64,000 nucleotides of DNA from Ziziphus jujuba. Its lineage: Eukaryota > Streptophyta > Magnoliopsida > Rosales > Rhamnaceae. The stretch covers positions 1,872,501 through 1,936,500 of the forward strand of contig NC_083381.1 of assembly GCF_031755915.1 (NCBI RefSeq). The letters run 5' to 3'. The notes below the pieces were generated by a model. The model made no database searches and had not been told where the DNA came from. It saw only the letters and a program-made list of their open reading frames with translations. Of this stretch, positions 11,695 through 23,479 are shown piece by piece. Both the position numbers and the translations under genes were made by a program. Every line of letters starts with the position of its first letter. Within the stretch, counting starts at the first letter, position 1.

Positions 11695-14600
11695 CATGTC
11701 CCTCTGGCCACTGAAATTCTTGGTGTGGAACTGAAGGGAAATCGACAATGATGATTTTATCAACTCTATAAAACATTTAGTCAAGGCCCGTTGTCCAAGT
11801 TGTTTATTTCTGATTAAAACTAAAGTGAAAAAAGATAAGGTGCTAACACTAGCAAATGGCTTGGCTCTACAAATTGTGAGATGCTGGAGGGTAAGATAGA
11901 GCAGGAGGTTTAGTACTGATGTGGAATGATGACTTGGAGATGGTTTGTGTGTCAAAGACAAATCGTTTAATTTGCTATGATGTTATGGACTCAAAAGGGA
12001 GATGGACATTGGTGGGGTGTTATGACACCCCATACTTAAGAAAGGAGGAGGAATTTTGGTTTAATTTTGAAGAGTTGATGAGAGACTGTTGATGTGGCTC
12101 AATATGGGGGATTTTAACAAAATTATGGATAGTTTAGAGAAGTTTGGTAGTAGACATTGCTGGGGACAGAAATTCTTTCTATCAGATTTTATGCATAATG
12201 TTAGTGCGGTTGACTTGGATTTTTCAAGAAGAAGTTCACCTAGAAGAATCGACATGTTATATTTGGGAAATGCTTGACCATTTTATCTCTAGCAAGAGTT
12301 GGATTGATCATTTTAATGAAGCAAGAGTTGTCCATTTGGCCTCTGAGACCTCTAATCATGTGCTAATATTGTTATATACTCATGAGGTGAAGGGTTTTAC
12401 GCTAAGACCCTTTCGATTCTTAAAAGCATGGACCTGAGATGTTTTTAGCCATGCAGTTATGCATTGGACAGTTCTTGTTCAGGATGGTATGGAGGTTCAT
12501 CGTGTCATGAGAAGGTTGAACAATACTTCAATAGCCTTTCAAAGATGAAATATGAGGCATTTTGTCTTAACACATGAGTAAATCAAGAAGTTAGTAAAAG
12601 AGTTAGAATATGTTAAATTCAGTAAGGAGGGTGTCAATGCTTGACAAAAGTGCATTAAAGATGCTCTAAGGGAATAGAGAATGAAGTTGGAATGCATTAA
12701 TAGATAGAAATCCCCTAAACTTTGGTCGGCTAAAGGGGATAAGAATATTAAAGTTTTCCATTCTAGTGTCATTATGTGGAGAAGAAGCAATAGGATTTAT
12801 TCCATTTTCGATGGTAAGCAATGGTTGAATCTTAGCAAGGATGTCTTCAGTTATTTTCCAAGAGATTCTATCGTTGTGGGGTTTGAAGGGCTGGAAGATT
12901 GTATTTTAACAGAAACAAAAAATTAGGAATTGATACGAATCCCTACTATTGAGGAAATCCAAGATATTGTTTGGTCTCTCCATCCTTTAAAAGCCCCTAG
13001 ACCGACGATTTTTCTGGTGTTTTATTCTGTAAGTATTGGAATATAGTGCAGCATTAAGTGATTAGTTCTGTTCAAGAGAGATTTGACACATGTACCATAT
13101 CTTGGGGCATTAACAAAACCTTCATAGTCTTGATTCTTAAAGTGAAACAACCTTCTATCTTCAACTACTTTCGACCTATAAGCCTTTGTGACTTTTGCTA
13201 TAAGGTGGCTTCAAAGATCATTATAAGTACGCTAAAACCTCTTCTTTCGAGAATCATCTCTCCAAATTAGGGAGCTTTCGTCGAAGGACTATAGATTGTG
13301 GAGAACACAATCATAGTTTAGGAGATTGTTCATAAGGTTAGGAAGCATAAAGGCAAGCGTGGACTTATGGTTGCTAAGCTTAATCTAAAGAAAGCCTTGA
13401 TATGCTATAAGTTATTAACTAAGAGAAGTATTTTCGACAATATTCATCGAGCAAGAGTATTGAGGCAGAAGGACCCTTTGTATTCTCTATATTTTCTTCC
13501 TCTGTTAAGAGGTTTTTTCAAAAATGATGGATAAGGAAAGGGGGATCCAAAGCATTAAGATATATAGGAATGCCCCAATAGTTTCCCATTTACTCTATGT
13601 GGATGCTCTTTTAATTACCTATAGAGTAAATAAAGAAAATGCAAAGGTGATTATTAAATGCCTTGGGACTTATTGCAATTGGTCTGGGCAACAAATTAAT
13701 TAGGAAAAATCTCATATATTGTTCTCTCAGAATATGAGCTCAGATATGAAGAGGAAAGTAAAGGAGCTGGTGAATTTGAAAAAGTTGAAAGATGGTGCCT
13801 TTTATATAGGCAATGTTTTGGTGGTAGGTAAAAATAGATCCAAAGCGTTCATGGTGATAAAGGAAAGATTGCAAGCTAGGCACGACGAGTGGCAAACTTA
13901 GCTGCTCTCTAGAGCTGGCAAAGCCTCCTAGATTAGGTCAACGACTCAAGTCATCCCCATTTATAGTATGTTAACTTTTATGGTGCCAAAAGATGTGTGT
14001 AAGCAGATGGATTCTATTGTTAAGAGGTTCTGGAAGAAGCACCAAACCTGGAGCTAAAAGGTACTTGGCTTTAAAGTCATGGTCTTCTATTTGTAAGTCC
14101 AAAATTGTAGAGGGTCTTGATTTCAAAAGGTTTGAAAATATTAATAAGGCACTGATTGCGAAGCTGAGCTAGTTTGTTACAAAGGATCGAGACTATTTTT
14201 GAGTAAAGCTTTTGAAGGCCAAGTATTTGAGAGGCAAGTTTTTTTTTTTTTTTGGGTTTTTCTGCCAAGAATGGAGATTCGATGTTGTGGAAGGGCATTT
14301 TTAGTTCAAAGCAGTTGTTGGTGAGAGGGTTTTGCTTCAAAATTGTGAATGGATTGAGCATTGATATAGAGAAGGATCCCTGCGTCCCTAACTTGGAAAG
14401 CAAGGTGCCTAAGAAAAAAGGATAGTGCTAATGGCGTTGTCGTTTGTAAGGTGGCAGAGTTGCTAGATCAGGAGCAAGGACGTCAAAAGAAAATTTTATT
14501 TGGGACATATTTGACTTACAATCTACTGAAGCTATCCTTCAGCTAGAAAGACCAAGGAGGCACTGTGAGGATAGCCTTTTGTGGATAGGAAGTGATAATG

Positions 14601-15600
14601 GCAGATTTACAGTTAAGGGATGCAGTGAGCTATTGTAAGAAGACTCGAATTCAGCCCAAGTAGGACTTTGGCAAGCTATTTGGAAAGACAATTTGCATGA
14701 ACGGTTAAAAATGTTCCTTTGGAGGGTTATGGCGAAGGTGTTGCCCACCAAGCAAGCCATTGGGTGTTAGATTGATTTGTGATATGTCTCTTGTTTGTTG
14801 TGTGGAGAAAAGGAGGAAACAAGCTTTGACCTTCTCCAAGAATGCCTAGTTTCGATAGCCTTGGCTTTTGGAAGCAAATGAGGAATACGGTTCGAGGATA
14901 TTAGCTGTAATAATATTGAGGAATTGGTTAATTGTTGCCTAAAACCTCCTATTTTAGACAAGAATGGCATTGACTCTTTCTTAGTCTTTTGTTGCTTACT
15001 TTATATGATTTGGGTTTCAAGGATTGAGAAGTTATTCTTAGTAGATAGTTGTATAGCCAATATGGTGAGGAGGTATGAAAACATGGTGGATGAATTTATG
15101 AAAGTAAGGAGGACTATAAAGTTGAAAGGTTTCAAGGTGGACTGCCTCAAACGTTGTACTTGCCCTTTGTCAAGTAGATTGACAGTCAATGTGGATGCTA
15201 CAGTCAAGGGGGCAAAAGTGTTGTTGGTATGGTTGTGAGAGATGCTTCTGGGAGTGTTTTGCTAGCTACCGCTAAGAGCTTGAATGCTGAATCTGTGGAG
15301 TTGGTAGAAATCAAGGCTTTATCTTAGGCTATAAAGGTGGTGCTAGGGAGAGGATAACAAATAATAGATTGGTAGAGTGATGCCCAGGGTGTGGTGAATT
15401 AGATAATAGGAAAGGATGATACCTTGTATATGGGAGTCTCGTTTTGACATTATCTTTTAAGTGAGCTTTTTGCTGCTAAAAGTTGGTCTCTAAACTCCTC
15501 TCCTAAAGTAGAACATCAATTTGCTGATATCATTGGGAAATGGATTAAATGTTCCATTACTGGCATATGAGAGGGTCCTACATTGTCCTAAATTTCCTAG
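11695..15600 (+). pseudogene. LINE ORF2 relic (endonuclease, RT, zf-RVT, RNase H), copy A
   Basis: The endonuclease start shows LKFLVWN where family members have an SWNCRG-like motif. RT pieces include FRPISLCDFCYKVASKII (about 13160-13230), and the catalytic YADD box has changed to YVDA (about 13595). The zf-RVT part reads GRFTVKGC, WQAIWK and MFLWRVMAKVLPTKQAI (14600-14770). The RNase H remnant starts SRLTVNVDATVKG (about 15172). Many stops and frame changes are present, so no active enzyme can be made. Confidence 0.8.
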
Positions 15601-15707
15601 GTTTTTTAACTTTATTTTTCAAAGGAAGATTCCCCTCCTATGTGTCATAAGCCCTCATGGCAGGGTTTTTTTTGTGCGTTAATGCATATTGAATTATCCA
15701 AAAAATA

Positions 15708-16112
15708 AAGGTTCTTTTTCATCTTGCGAAAATTCTAACATGCAAAATGAGCTCTAAAAACTAGCAACCTATGAGCAAAAAGTAACAAATTAGGCAAAAT
15801 AGCTGATAAAGTAGAAATATATTATCTAGCCTATGCACCTACTTTTGATGAGATACAAGTAGGATCCTGGTGCATCTTCCTTTGGTCAGCAATTATCAAA
15901 GCATGTTAGTAAAGTCAAAAGAACAAACTTAAAAAACTTAATGATTAAAGATGCATAGGTGCTAAAAGTCCTAAAATTAAAAAATATATTTAATCTATAA
16001 CAATTTTCTAGGGAGCTTAAGTATGAAAATTAAAAGCTATTTAGAAAGAAATATATAATTTTTCTTTCATGACCCCTTTAGCTTGATGTGCCTTTTGCGA
16101 ATGTGTATAGCT
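15708..16112. other. Non-coding DNA between the LINE and the hAT-type element
   Basis: No gene is seen. The stretch aligns with 41465-41885 of copy B, which has an extra short local duplication (about 41560-41600). Confidence 0.6.
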
Positions 16113-16796
16113 TAGACCTGGCAATTTGGATCATGACACGGCGACACGATTCGAAAACGACATGGAATAAATGAGTTTGGGTTTATTATAAATGAGTTCG
16201 GGTCATAATCGGGTCAACCCGTTTAACACGATTATTAATCGTGTCATTTTCGGGTTGACCTGTTTAACTCGAAATTGACCCGTTACGACCCATTTATTAA
16301 ATGTGTCAGTTTCAACTCGACACGATTATATACCTATTACAACCTATTTAAATTTAATTTTAAATTAATATTTTATCACTAATATAATATTTAATAACTA
16401 AAAAATATTATAAATTAAAAATTTTATAAAAATAATTTTCTATTACTAATTTTTTAAAAACAAAAAATACATCTTTAATAAAACAAAAACATAAAAATAA
16501 AAAAAATAAAAATAATTTTGGGTTAATAGGTTAATTTTCGGGTTAACGGGTTAATAGGTTAGTTTTCGGGTTAATAGGTCAATTTCAGGTTAACGGGTTA
16601 ATAGGTCAACACGACCCGTTAAAATAATCGTGTTAAACGGGTCGTGTCGTGTTGACCTGTTTATAAACAGGTCGGGTTAGTGTTTTAGGTATCTGACACG
16701 ATTAATAAATGGGTCGTGTTCGGGTTAGGCATTTTTGACACGATTATTAAACGGGTTGACACGAACACGACCCACCAACTCGAATTGCTAGGTATA
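16113..16796. mobile_element. Non-autonomous hAT-type DNA transposon, copy-A-specific
   Basis: The terminal inverted repeats are TAGACCTGGCAATTT at the left and AATTGCTAGGTATA at the right. They are flanked by an 8-bp target-site duplication GTATAGCT (16105-16112 and 16797-16804), the length made by hAT transposases. Copy B has the uninserted site (GTATAGCTTATTC near 41886). The 684-bp interior is non-coding and full of CGGGTTAA/ACACGA motifs in both orientations, giving a near-palindromic outer portion around an AT-rich core (about 16330-16510). A relative sits at 48160-48821. Confidence 0.88.
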
Positions 16797-18300
16797 GTAT
16801 AGCTTATTCTTTGTTGGTATTCGGAGAGATGGTTGGACTCTTTATAAGCTTGAAATGTAATTTTCATTAAGATATAACAATTCATAATGAATGCGTCTCT
16901 TTACTAATTTGAATATTTAAATATTTTATTAAATCAGCCAATTATTTATATGAATTAAACTAACTCATACATGGTGCATATATATATATATATATATATT
17001 AAGCCTCATGTTAGGAAATCCATAATTTATTGAAATAAAAAATGCTTATATATATATATATATATAATAAATGCTTATTAGTTGGTTATTTTTTATTTAA
17101 ATTTAAATTTACAAAATCTAAAATTGAATATAGCAACTTTTAGCATTTGCCATATAATAACCTATAATTTAATAAAATCATGAATTTCATGATTAGAGAA
17201 TTTATATATATAAACTATTTATAAGATATCTTTTGATAACATTGTTGGTTTTTAATTTTTATATTTATTTTTTAATGTGTAATTATATATAATTCATTTA
17301 TCTCGAATATTAGTTAATGTTAACTATAATTATTTAAACAACTTTAGACTTATAAGAAATAATAAAAACAAAAACAAAAAAACAAAAAATCAACACAAGT
17401 TAAAAGTATGTTCAATTTGGTGTTTATGCTTATCTTTTTTCTAGATTTTATAGTTAATTTAGATGTATAATAAACTATAATCCATTTAAACTCAATTAGA
17501 TAAAAAGAAATAAAAACAAGGAGCAAAATTCCAATCATATTGTCAGACCCATCAATTAAATATAAAATGCATAAAAAAATATATATAAATTCTGAATTAA
17601 AAACAAATTTGTTGAGTTTTGATTTTTTTTTCTTTTTCCACTTAATTTTATAGTCAGTTAAGTTATTTAATAAACTTCCATTAACAAAAATTAACATCAG
17701 CAAATATTTAAACTAAACAAATTAAGTGCAATTAATTAAAAAAATAATAAATTGTTCATAGAAGTCTCGAGGGACCAATGGAATGGCAATATGTATATAT
17801 ACATATAGGTATATATTTTCTCGTAGCAAAAAATATGTATATACTTTCGGCCACCTCCAAGGTAGTAACATTAATATTGAAAATATTAATAATATTATTA
17901 TTATTTTTTAATATGAAAATTATTTTATTTTTTAAATTATTTTTAAAATTTAAAAAATCGATATTAACAGAAATATTAAAAATTTAAAATATATAAATTT
18001 TTATAAAAATAATAAATATTAATATAAAATTATAAAAAATAATAAAAATATATTTTATTTTCATTTTTTTTAAAATAAAAATTTAAAAAAAATATTAAAT
18101 ATTTTAAACCACCCACGAGAAGAGCGCTTGGACTGGAAAATGTCCATAGAGTTTTATTTATTGATGAAAGGACAAATTCTCAATTATATATATATATATA
18201 TATATTTTTTTTTTGATAATAACAAATTCTCAATTATACTCTAATTAAAAAAAAAAAAGTCTAGTATTTATTTTTTTTTTTTAAAAAAAAAAGGGTCTAG
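16797..18300. other. Very AT-rich DNA upstream of nicotinamidase copy A
   Basis: TA microsatellites lie at about 16980-16999, 17048-17067 and 18187-18206. The apparent frames at 17350-17703 and 17778-17987 are low-complexity and unsupported. The 3' part (18100-18431) is the likely promoter and leader of the nicotinamidase gene. The block TTGATGAAAGGACAAATTCT is conserved in copy B at about 46570. Confidence 0.5.
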
Positions 18301-18431
18301 TGAATCAGAATCAAAATAAATTCTCCTTTCGAATACAATTAAAGAAGACCCCAGAAGCCCCGAGCAAACACCAACTTTCTCACTCAAAATCTCACCAGCC
18401 AAACAGACCCCTCCATCCCCCAGAACCTCCA

Positions 18432-19040
18432 ATGTCTTCCTCTTCCCCACTGAAAAGCTTCTCATACAACAAGTACGAGACCAGGAGGCGAAACCCTAAC
18501 CCCAAAATCTCAGCCCTTCTGGTTATCGATGTCCAGAACTACTTCTCCTCCATGGTCAAGCCCATCCTCCAAAACCTCCTCACCACCATCGAACTCTGCC
18601 GACGCGCTTCCATCCCCGTCATCTTCACCCGCCACCGCCACAAGTCCCCCGCCGACTACGGCATGCTCGGCGAGTGGTGGGACGGCGACCTCGTCTACGA
18701 CGGCACCGTCGAGGCGGAGCTCATGCCGGAGCTCGATCGGAGGCCGGAGGATCAGGTCGTGGAGAAGAGCACGTACAGTGGGTTTCAGGGTACGCGCCTG
18801 GAGGAGCTGTTGAAGGAGAGACGCGTGGAGGAGGTGATCGTGACCGGGGTGATGACGAACCTGTGCTGCGAAACGACGGCGCGTGATGCGTTTACTAAGG
18901 GGTTTAGGGTTTTTTTCTCGGCTGACGCGACGGCAACGGCGGATAAGGAGCTTCACGAGGCGACTTTGAAGAATCTGGCGTATGGGTTCGCTTACTTGGT
19001 GGACTGCGAGAGGCTTGGGAACGGGCTTAATGGGAATTAA
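18432..19040 (+). CDS. Nicotinamidase (isochorismatase-like hydrolase), copy A
   Basis: A 202-aa single-exon protein of the plant NIC2/NIC3 type. It is predicted to deamidate nicotinamide to nicotinate in the NAD salvage pathway. The cysteine-hydrolase triad is visible: Asp33 in [10 protein letters not shown], Lys112 in [10 protein letters not shown] and Cys145 in [30 protein letters not shown] (70-83) is typical of the plant family. The ATG at 18432 is chosen because copy B starts at the same place and the family N-terminus ([11 protein letters not shown]) follows. An in-frame ATG at 18300 would add 44 residues not conserved in copy B. No signal peptide is obvious, so a cytosolic enzyme is likely. 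The coding region is GC-rich against very AT-rich flanks. Copy A keeps the family Trp83, which copy B lacks. Confidence 0.93.
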   Translation: MSSSSPLKSFSYNKYETRRRNPNPKISALLVIDVQNYFSSMVKPILQNLLTTIELCRRASIPVIFTRHRHKSPADYGMLGEWWDGDLVYDGTVEAELMPELDRRPEDQVVEKSTYSGFQGTRLEELLKERRVEEVIVTGVMTNLCCETTARDAFTKGFRVFFSADATATADKELHEATLKNLAYGFAYLVDCERLGNGLNGN

Positions 19041-20880
19041 ATTATGGACTTAAAGATAATATTGTAAAAAAGAAAATAAATAAATGTATTTATTTGTTTT
19101 TTGTTTTTATTGGATCTTTCGTGTTGGCTGTGTATATTAGTGGTTCTTTAATTTTATGGTTATGTGGCGGAACACGAATTTTCCAGGGCGCCATTACTAT
19201 TATTGTTTTAGTGCGTGGTTTGGAGAAAATTATTAAAGTCTAACTAATTATTATATTTAGGTATTTACTAGACAATTCACCCAAAAAAAACAAAAAGAAT
19301 GTATATATATTTACTAGACTTTTTTTTTTCTTTTTTAAGAAATAAATATGAGATGGAGGCTAACAAGATCTTTTTGCATTTTGCAAATATATATATATAT
19401 ATATATTAAAGCATGATTCTTTAAAATTCATAAAAATGTTGGTGTTTTATCTATCAGTATTCTTCTATAGTTATTCAACATTTAATCACGGAGTTTGCTA
19501 CACTCTTTGCATGTGAGAAGGTTTCTAGATTTGCTTTGTCTAGACTCTAGCCAATCATTTGAGGAAGTCCATGTGAAGCCCTTCTCCCACAACAATTAAT
19601 GTTTCGGGAAGACTTGTAAGGTGAACATGCATGTGATAGCCTAAAATTGAATCCACATGACAAAATGCAAGATTCACAAATATATATGTATATATATATA
19701 TATATATATATAATAAAACCTGTAGAACAATAAGGTATTAAGTCATTCTCTTTCCAAAGTTTATGAAAAATCAAAACGAAAATCAAAATTGCAATAGGTA
19801 GAAGAGTAACGAAACTTGTAATTATAAAGTTGTGCATGACTTATTGCGTCTTAGAATTATACACATATATGGACTTAGAACCAAACAATTTTGTGAAAGA
19901 CTCAACGGACTGGTGGATCATTACATTTAGTATCAAATCCATTATTAGGCCACATTAAGTCTCTGGACCGGAAACTCCCAATAGACCATTATAGTCCAGA
20001 TCGTCTTCTAGATGCCGGCGGATACAAGGGAAGGGGACTCGAATCATCTTTAAGTTAAATATGCACTAAAACTAATCCAATATCTTTATATCTTGTTTCC
20101 TTTTTCTATGTACAAATTTATTTTTATGCACACCTTCTAAATACAAAATTTTGAATTCATAAAATTTGTGGCTGGCGGGGTGACAGGAAAAAAATACACT
20201 AAAAATAATTCAACATCATCTTTTTTTCCTTTTTCTATTTGCAAATTTATTTCTATGGACAAATGGTGAAGCATTCAAAGGTCAATTTAGTAAAATAAAA
20301 TAAGCAAATAAATACATATAATAGAGAGTTTATACAAATTGTTCATATTAAATTACGTTTGTCGAAGATTTAATATACCTTACTATTACCAAAAAAGCAA
20401 TCATATTCAGCCCAAAAAAAACAAAAAAAAAAGAAAAAAAAAAAGCCAAACAAGTAAAACATTATTGCAATAATTAAAATAAATTGTGGGGGTCCTGTCT
20501 ATTTGCAAGACACTTGCGTTTCCATGCTTAATCAGTTAGCCAAGGTCAGTAAAAATCAAACATCAAAGATTGAGCCTAATGGAGTAATCATTGTGCTTAG
20601 TTGTGGTGTTTATGTTTTTTGAAACCTACTTTGTTTTTTGGACTTTGTGGTTGCTGATTCTAGTTCTTCGCAGCCATCTTGCCATGGTTATGACAGTTTA
20701 GCATTGTTGCTGTAGAAACTAAGATGAATTTCAAATAATATTTCTATGTTATTTTATTCTTCTCAATTATACTTAATTACAATTATTCTTAAAATCAATT
20801 ATAATTGACTCACCAATCACTAATCAAATCTAAAAAGAATAATTATTTACATTAATTAGGTATTGACACCTTATGCTGAC
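19041..20880. other. Non-coding DNA between nicotinamidase A and the copia relic
   Basis: The 3' UTR probably lies just after the stop (AATAAATAAATG at about 19055-19070). TA runs occur at about 19386-19406 and 19690-19713. The uninserted target sites for copy B's hAT-type element (GACTGGTG, near 19908) and MULE (TAGTATCAAA, near 19929) lie here. No gene is recognised. The poly-A-rich stretch around 20410-20450 is low-complexity. Confidence 0.55.
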
Positions 20881-22620
20881 ACTCCCCTTCAAGTTGGAGC
20901 ATAGATATCTATCATAGCCATCTCGTTAGTTGAAACATTAAACATTTTGCCAAGTACAACCTTTATAATTACATTTGGTAATTGGTCTTTTGACTTAAAA
21001 AATGGAAATTGAATGATTTTCCGATCTAGATTTTCTTAGAAGTTACGATCAACTTCCACATGTTTAGTACTATCATGTTGTACCGGATTGTGTGCAATTT
21101 CAACAGTTGCTTTATTATCACAATGCAAATCATAGGCTTTTGATACTTAAATTCCAAATCTTTTAAAATATTCTTTACCAAATTAACTTACATACACCAT
21201 GAGCCATACCTTGAAATTCTGCTTATGCGCTGGATCTTGCTGCAATCTTCTGCTTTTTGCTTCTTCAAGTGATTAAATTTATTCCGACGAATGAAGTATA
21301 ATGATGTGGACCTTCTATTAGTTTGATCTGCTGCCCATTCAAGGTCCATGTATCCTACAATATCCAAAATGTCATTCTTAGAAAATAGCAAATCTTTTCG
21401 TCGACCATTCTTCAATACCTTAGGGTTCGAAACATAGCATTCATATAATCTTCACTTGCTGCATGCATGAGTTAGCTTACTATGCTTACCGCATAAGCTA
21501 TATCTGACCTTGTGTTTGATAAGTAGAATAGTCTTCCAACTAATTGCTGATAATGACCCTTATCCATATGAAGATGATCATGATATTCTCTAATCTATGA
21601 TTCATCTTTATGGGTGTCTCTACTAGCTTGCAATCCAGCATTTTAGTTTCAGTCAAAAGATCTAGTACATATTTTCTTTGTGACAAGGAAATTTCGTGTT
21701 TTGATCTTTAAACTTTAATCCCTAAGAAGTACTTTATTTCACCAAGATCCTTCATTTTGAATTTAGTTGCCAAATACTCTTGCAATGCATTCATTTTATC
21801 TGGATCATCACCTATTAAAACCATATCATCCACATATACAATTAACACTGTTACCTTTCTGGCTTTATGTTTTATAAACAACTATTACTTCTGGCTTTAT
21901 GTTTTATAAACAAAGTATGATCCATATTATTCTATATATAATCTAATGTCTTCATCATTTTTTAGAATCTCCCAAGACAAGCTTTTGGTGTCTATTTCAA
22001 CCTATATGAAGACTTCTTCAACTGACAGATTTTACCATCACCTGAAGGTCCACATTTAATTCCAGATGGCATATCCATATATACTTCCTCTTCTAAATTC
22101 CCATCAAGAAAAGTATTTTTAACACCAATCTATTTCAATGGCCAATCTTGGTTAACTGTTATAGATATAAGAATCCGGATTGTATTCATCTTGGCTATTA
22201 GAGCAAATTTCTTTTGATAATCTATCCCATATTTTTGCATATATCATTTTGCAACTAACCTTACTTTATATCCGTCAATGTTACCATCTGCTTTAAGCAT
22301 TATGGTGAACATCCTCTATATTCAATTGTCTTTTTTCCTCTGGTTAATGGCACAAGTTTCCAATTTGCATTCTTTTGGAGAGCTTCTATTTCTTTATTCA
22401 TTACATTTTTCATTCCAATTATGCCAATGCATCTCCACACTTTTAGGAATTGGCACAAAAGATAAACAATTAATAATAAATACATACAATCAAGACAATC
22501 TATGATTCAAAACATGGTTAATTGGATACATAGTCTTGATTTTGAGGTTAGGTTCATATTTTTTCTTTAGTACTCTTTTGTTTGTCGTTTGTTGATGGGA
22601 TCACCCCCGGAGTACTTCCC
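20880..22620 (-). pseudogene. Ty1/copia RT-RNase H relic, minus strand, copy A
   Basis: Read on the minus strand, an RT start (ALQKNANWKLVPL near 22390) is followed by the YVDDMVLIGDDPDK-type catalytic region (about 21800-21860). Next come the connection region (DIAYAISMVSSLMHA type, about 21470-21500) and RNase H (LLFSKNDILDIVGYMDLEWA, DQTNRRSTS; 21188-21415). Frameshifts and stops occur throughout, and no LTRs were found beside it. The same relic is in copy B, so it predates the duplication. Confidence 0.8.
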
Positions 22621-22663
22621 AAACATCTAAAGTGGTTCTGCTTAGGAAAGCTCTATCAAATTC

Positions 22664-22812
22664 TATAACAACCCAGACCACCCCGCATGTGATATTGTCC
22701 GTTTTGGGCACAGCCTGCATGGTTTTGTCACAACGCGTCGCAAGGGAAAGGTATCCACACCACCTTATAAGGCATGCTTCGTTCTCCTTTCCAACAAATG
22801 TGGGACTTCACA
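22664..22812 (-). repeat. TRIM 3' LTR (149 bp)
   Basis: The plus strand runs from TATAACAACCCAGACC to TGTGGGACTTCACA. Its terminal TG/CA is mutated at one end: TATAACA here against TGTAATA in the other LTR. It is adjacent to the target-site duplication AATTC. Confidence 0.8.
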
Positions 22813-23295
22813 ATCCTTCCCCCTTGGGGCCAGCATCCTTGCTGGCATACCGATCAGGGTACTGGCTCTGACACCAACTATAATAGCCCAGACCATCCGC
22901 ATGTGATATTGTCCGCTTTGGGTCTAGCCCGCACGGTTTTGTCAAAAAGCTTCGCAAAGGTTACGGGTCCCACCCTTTCACCTGCCAGTCCCATTGGCCT
23001 GGGTAACCAATTCTGATACCAACTGTAACAACCCAGACTATCCGCATGAGATATTGTCCGCTTTAGAACCTAGGTGGTGAGCCCAATCCTACCCCTCATA
23101 GTTTTACGTTCCCTGTCAGGAAGGCCTCTCAGTGGTTAGGGGTTCCACCCTTTCACTTGCCAGTCCCACTGGCTCGGGCCTCCCAGACCCAACCAAGATA
23201 TTGTCCGCTTTGGAAGCTAGGTGGTGAGCCCAATCCTACCCCTCACGGTTTTATGTTTCCTGTCAGGAAGGCCTTTCCCAAGCTCTGATACTAAC

Positions 23296-23443
23296 TGTAA
23301 TAGCCCAGACCACCTGCATGCGATATTGTCCGCTTTGTGCCCAGCCCACACAATTTTGTCAAAACCTGTCGCAATGGAAAGATATCCACACCACCTTATA
23401 AGGCATGCTTCGTTTCCCTTTCCAATCGATGTGGGACTTCACA
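23296..23443 (-). repeat. TRIM 5' LTR (148 bp)
   Basis: The plus strand runs from TGTAATAGCCCAGACC to TGTGGGACTTCACA. The PBS-like site lies immediately to the left (about 23282-23295 on the plus strand). It shares the blocks GATATTGTCCGCTTTG and CACACCACCTTATAAGGCAT with the other LTR. Confidence 0.8.
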
Positions 23444-23479
23444 AATTCTCTATTAAAAATCTATTAAAATCTTCTGTAA

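Larger units (their letters stand above)
10190..15707 (+). mobile_element. Degenerate L1-type LINE retrotransposon, copy A
   Basis: The order is ORF1-like nucleic-acid-binding region (10218-11330), endonuclease-like region (from about 11695), reverse transcriptase (about 12890-14200), zf-RVT domain (about 14480-14770) and RNase H remnant (about 15160-15560). The end reads TTTTTTGTGCGTTAATGC and then a short A-rich tail, typical of plant L1 3' ends. Stops and frameshifts break every domain. The same element sits in copy B, so it inserted before the duplication. I could not identify the target-site duplication. Confidence 0.85.
22664..23443 (-). mobile_element. TRIM retrotransposon (780 bp), copy-A-specific, multimeric interior
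   Basis: A 5-bp target-site duplication AATTC (22659-22663 and 23444-23448) flanks the element. Copy B has the empty site (CAAATTCTCTATC near 56360). On the minus strand, the 5' LTR (23443-23296, TGTGAAGTCCCACAT to CTATTACA) is followed by a tRNA-Met-type PBS (TTAGTATCAGAGC, a variant of TGGTATCAGAGC). The 3' LTR (22812-22664) is preceded by a purine tract (AAGGGGGAAGGAT). The LTRs are about 148 bp and there is no coding capacity. Two further partial LTR ends with their own PBS-like sites lie inside, at about 22880 and 23024. Confidence 0.85.

Noticed and set aside
16510..16690. GGGTTAA-rich repeats as an interstitial telomere array
   Set aside because: The repeats are CGGGTTAAnnGGTTAA variants, not TTTAGGG, and lie inside an element with inverted ends and 8-bp duplications.
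17350..17987. AT-rich frames of 117 and 69 codons
   Set aside because: They are rich in Ile, Phe, Lys and Leu from AT-rich DNA and are not maintained intact in copy B.
18300..18431. Longer in-frame start giving a 246-aa nicotinamidase
   Set aside because: The 44 extra residues are not conserved in copy B, and the family N-terminus begins at the ATG at 18432.
18510..18956. 148-codon antisense frame across nicotinamidase A (and 46912-47358 in copy B)
   Set aside because: It lies opposite a GC-rich coding region, where antisense frames stay open by codon bias. The sense frame has the full enzyme signature.
22664..23443. Regularly repeated blocks as a CRISPR-like array
   Set aside because: The repeats are LTR pieces of a TRIM with PBS, PPT and a target-site duplication. 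The genome is a plant's.
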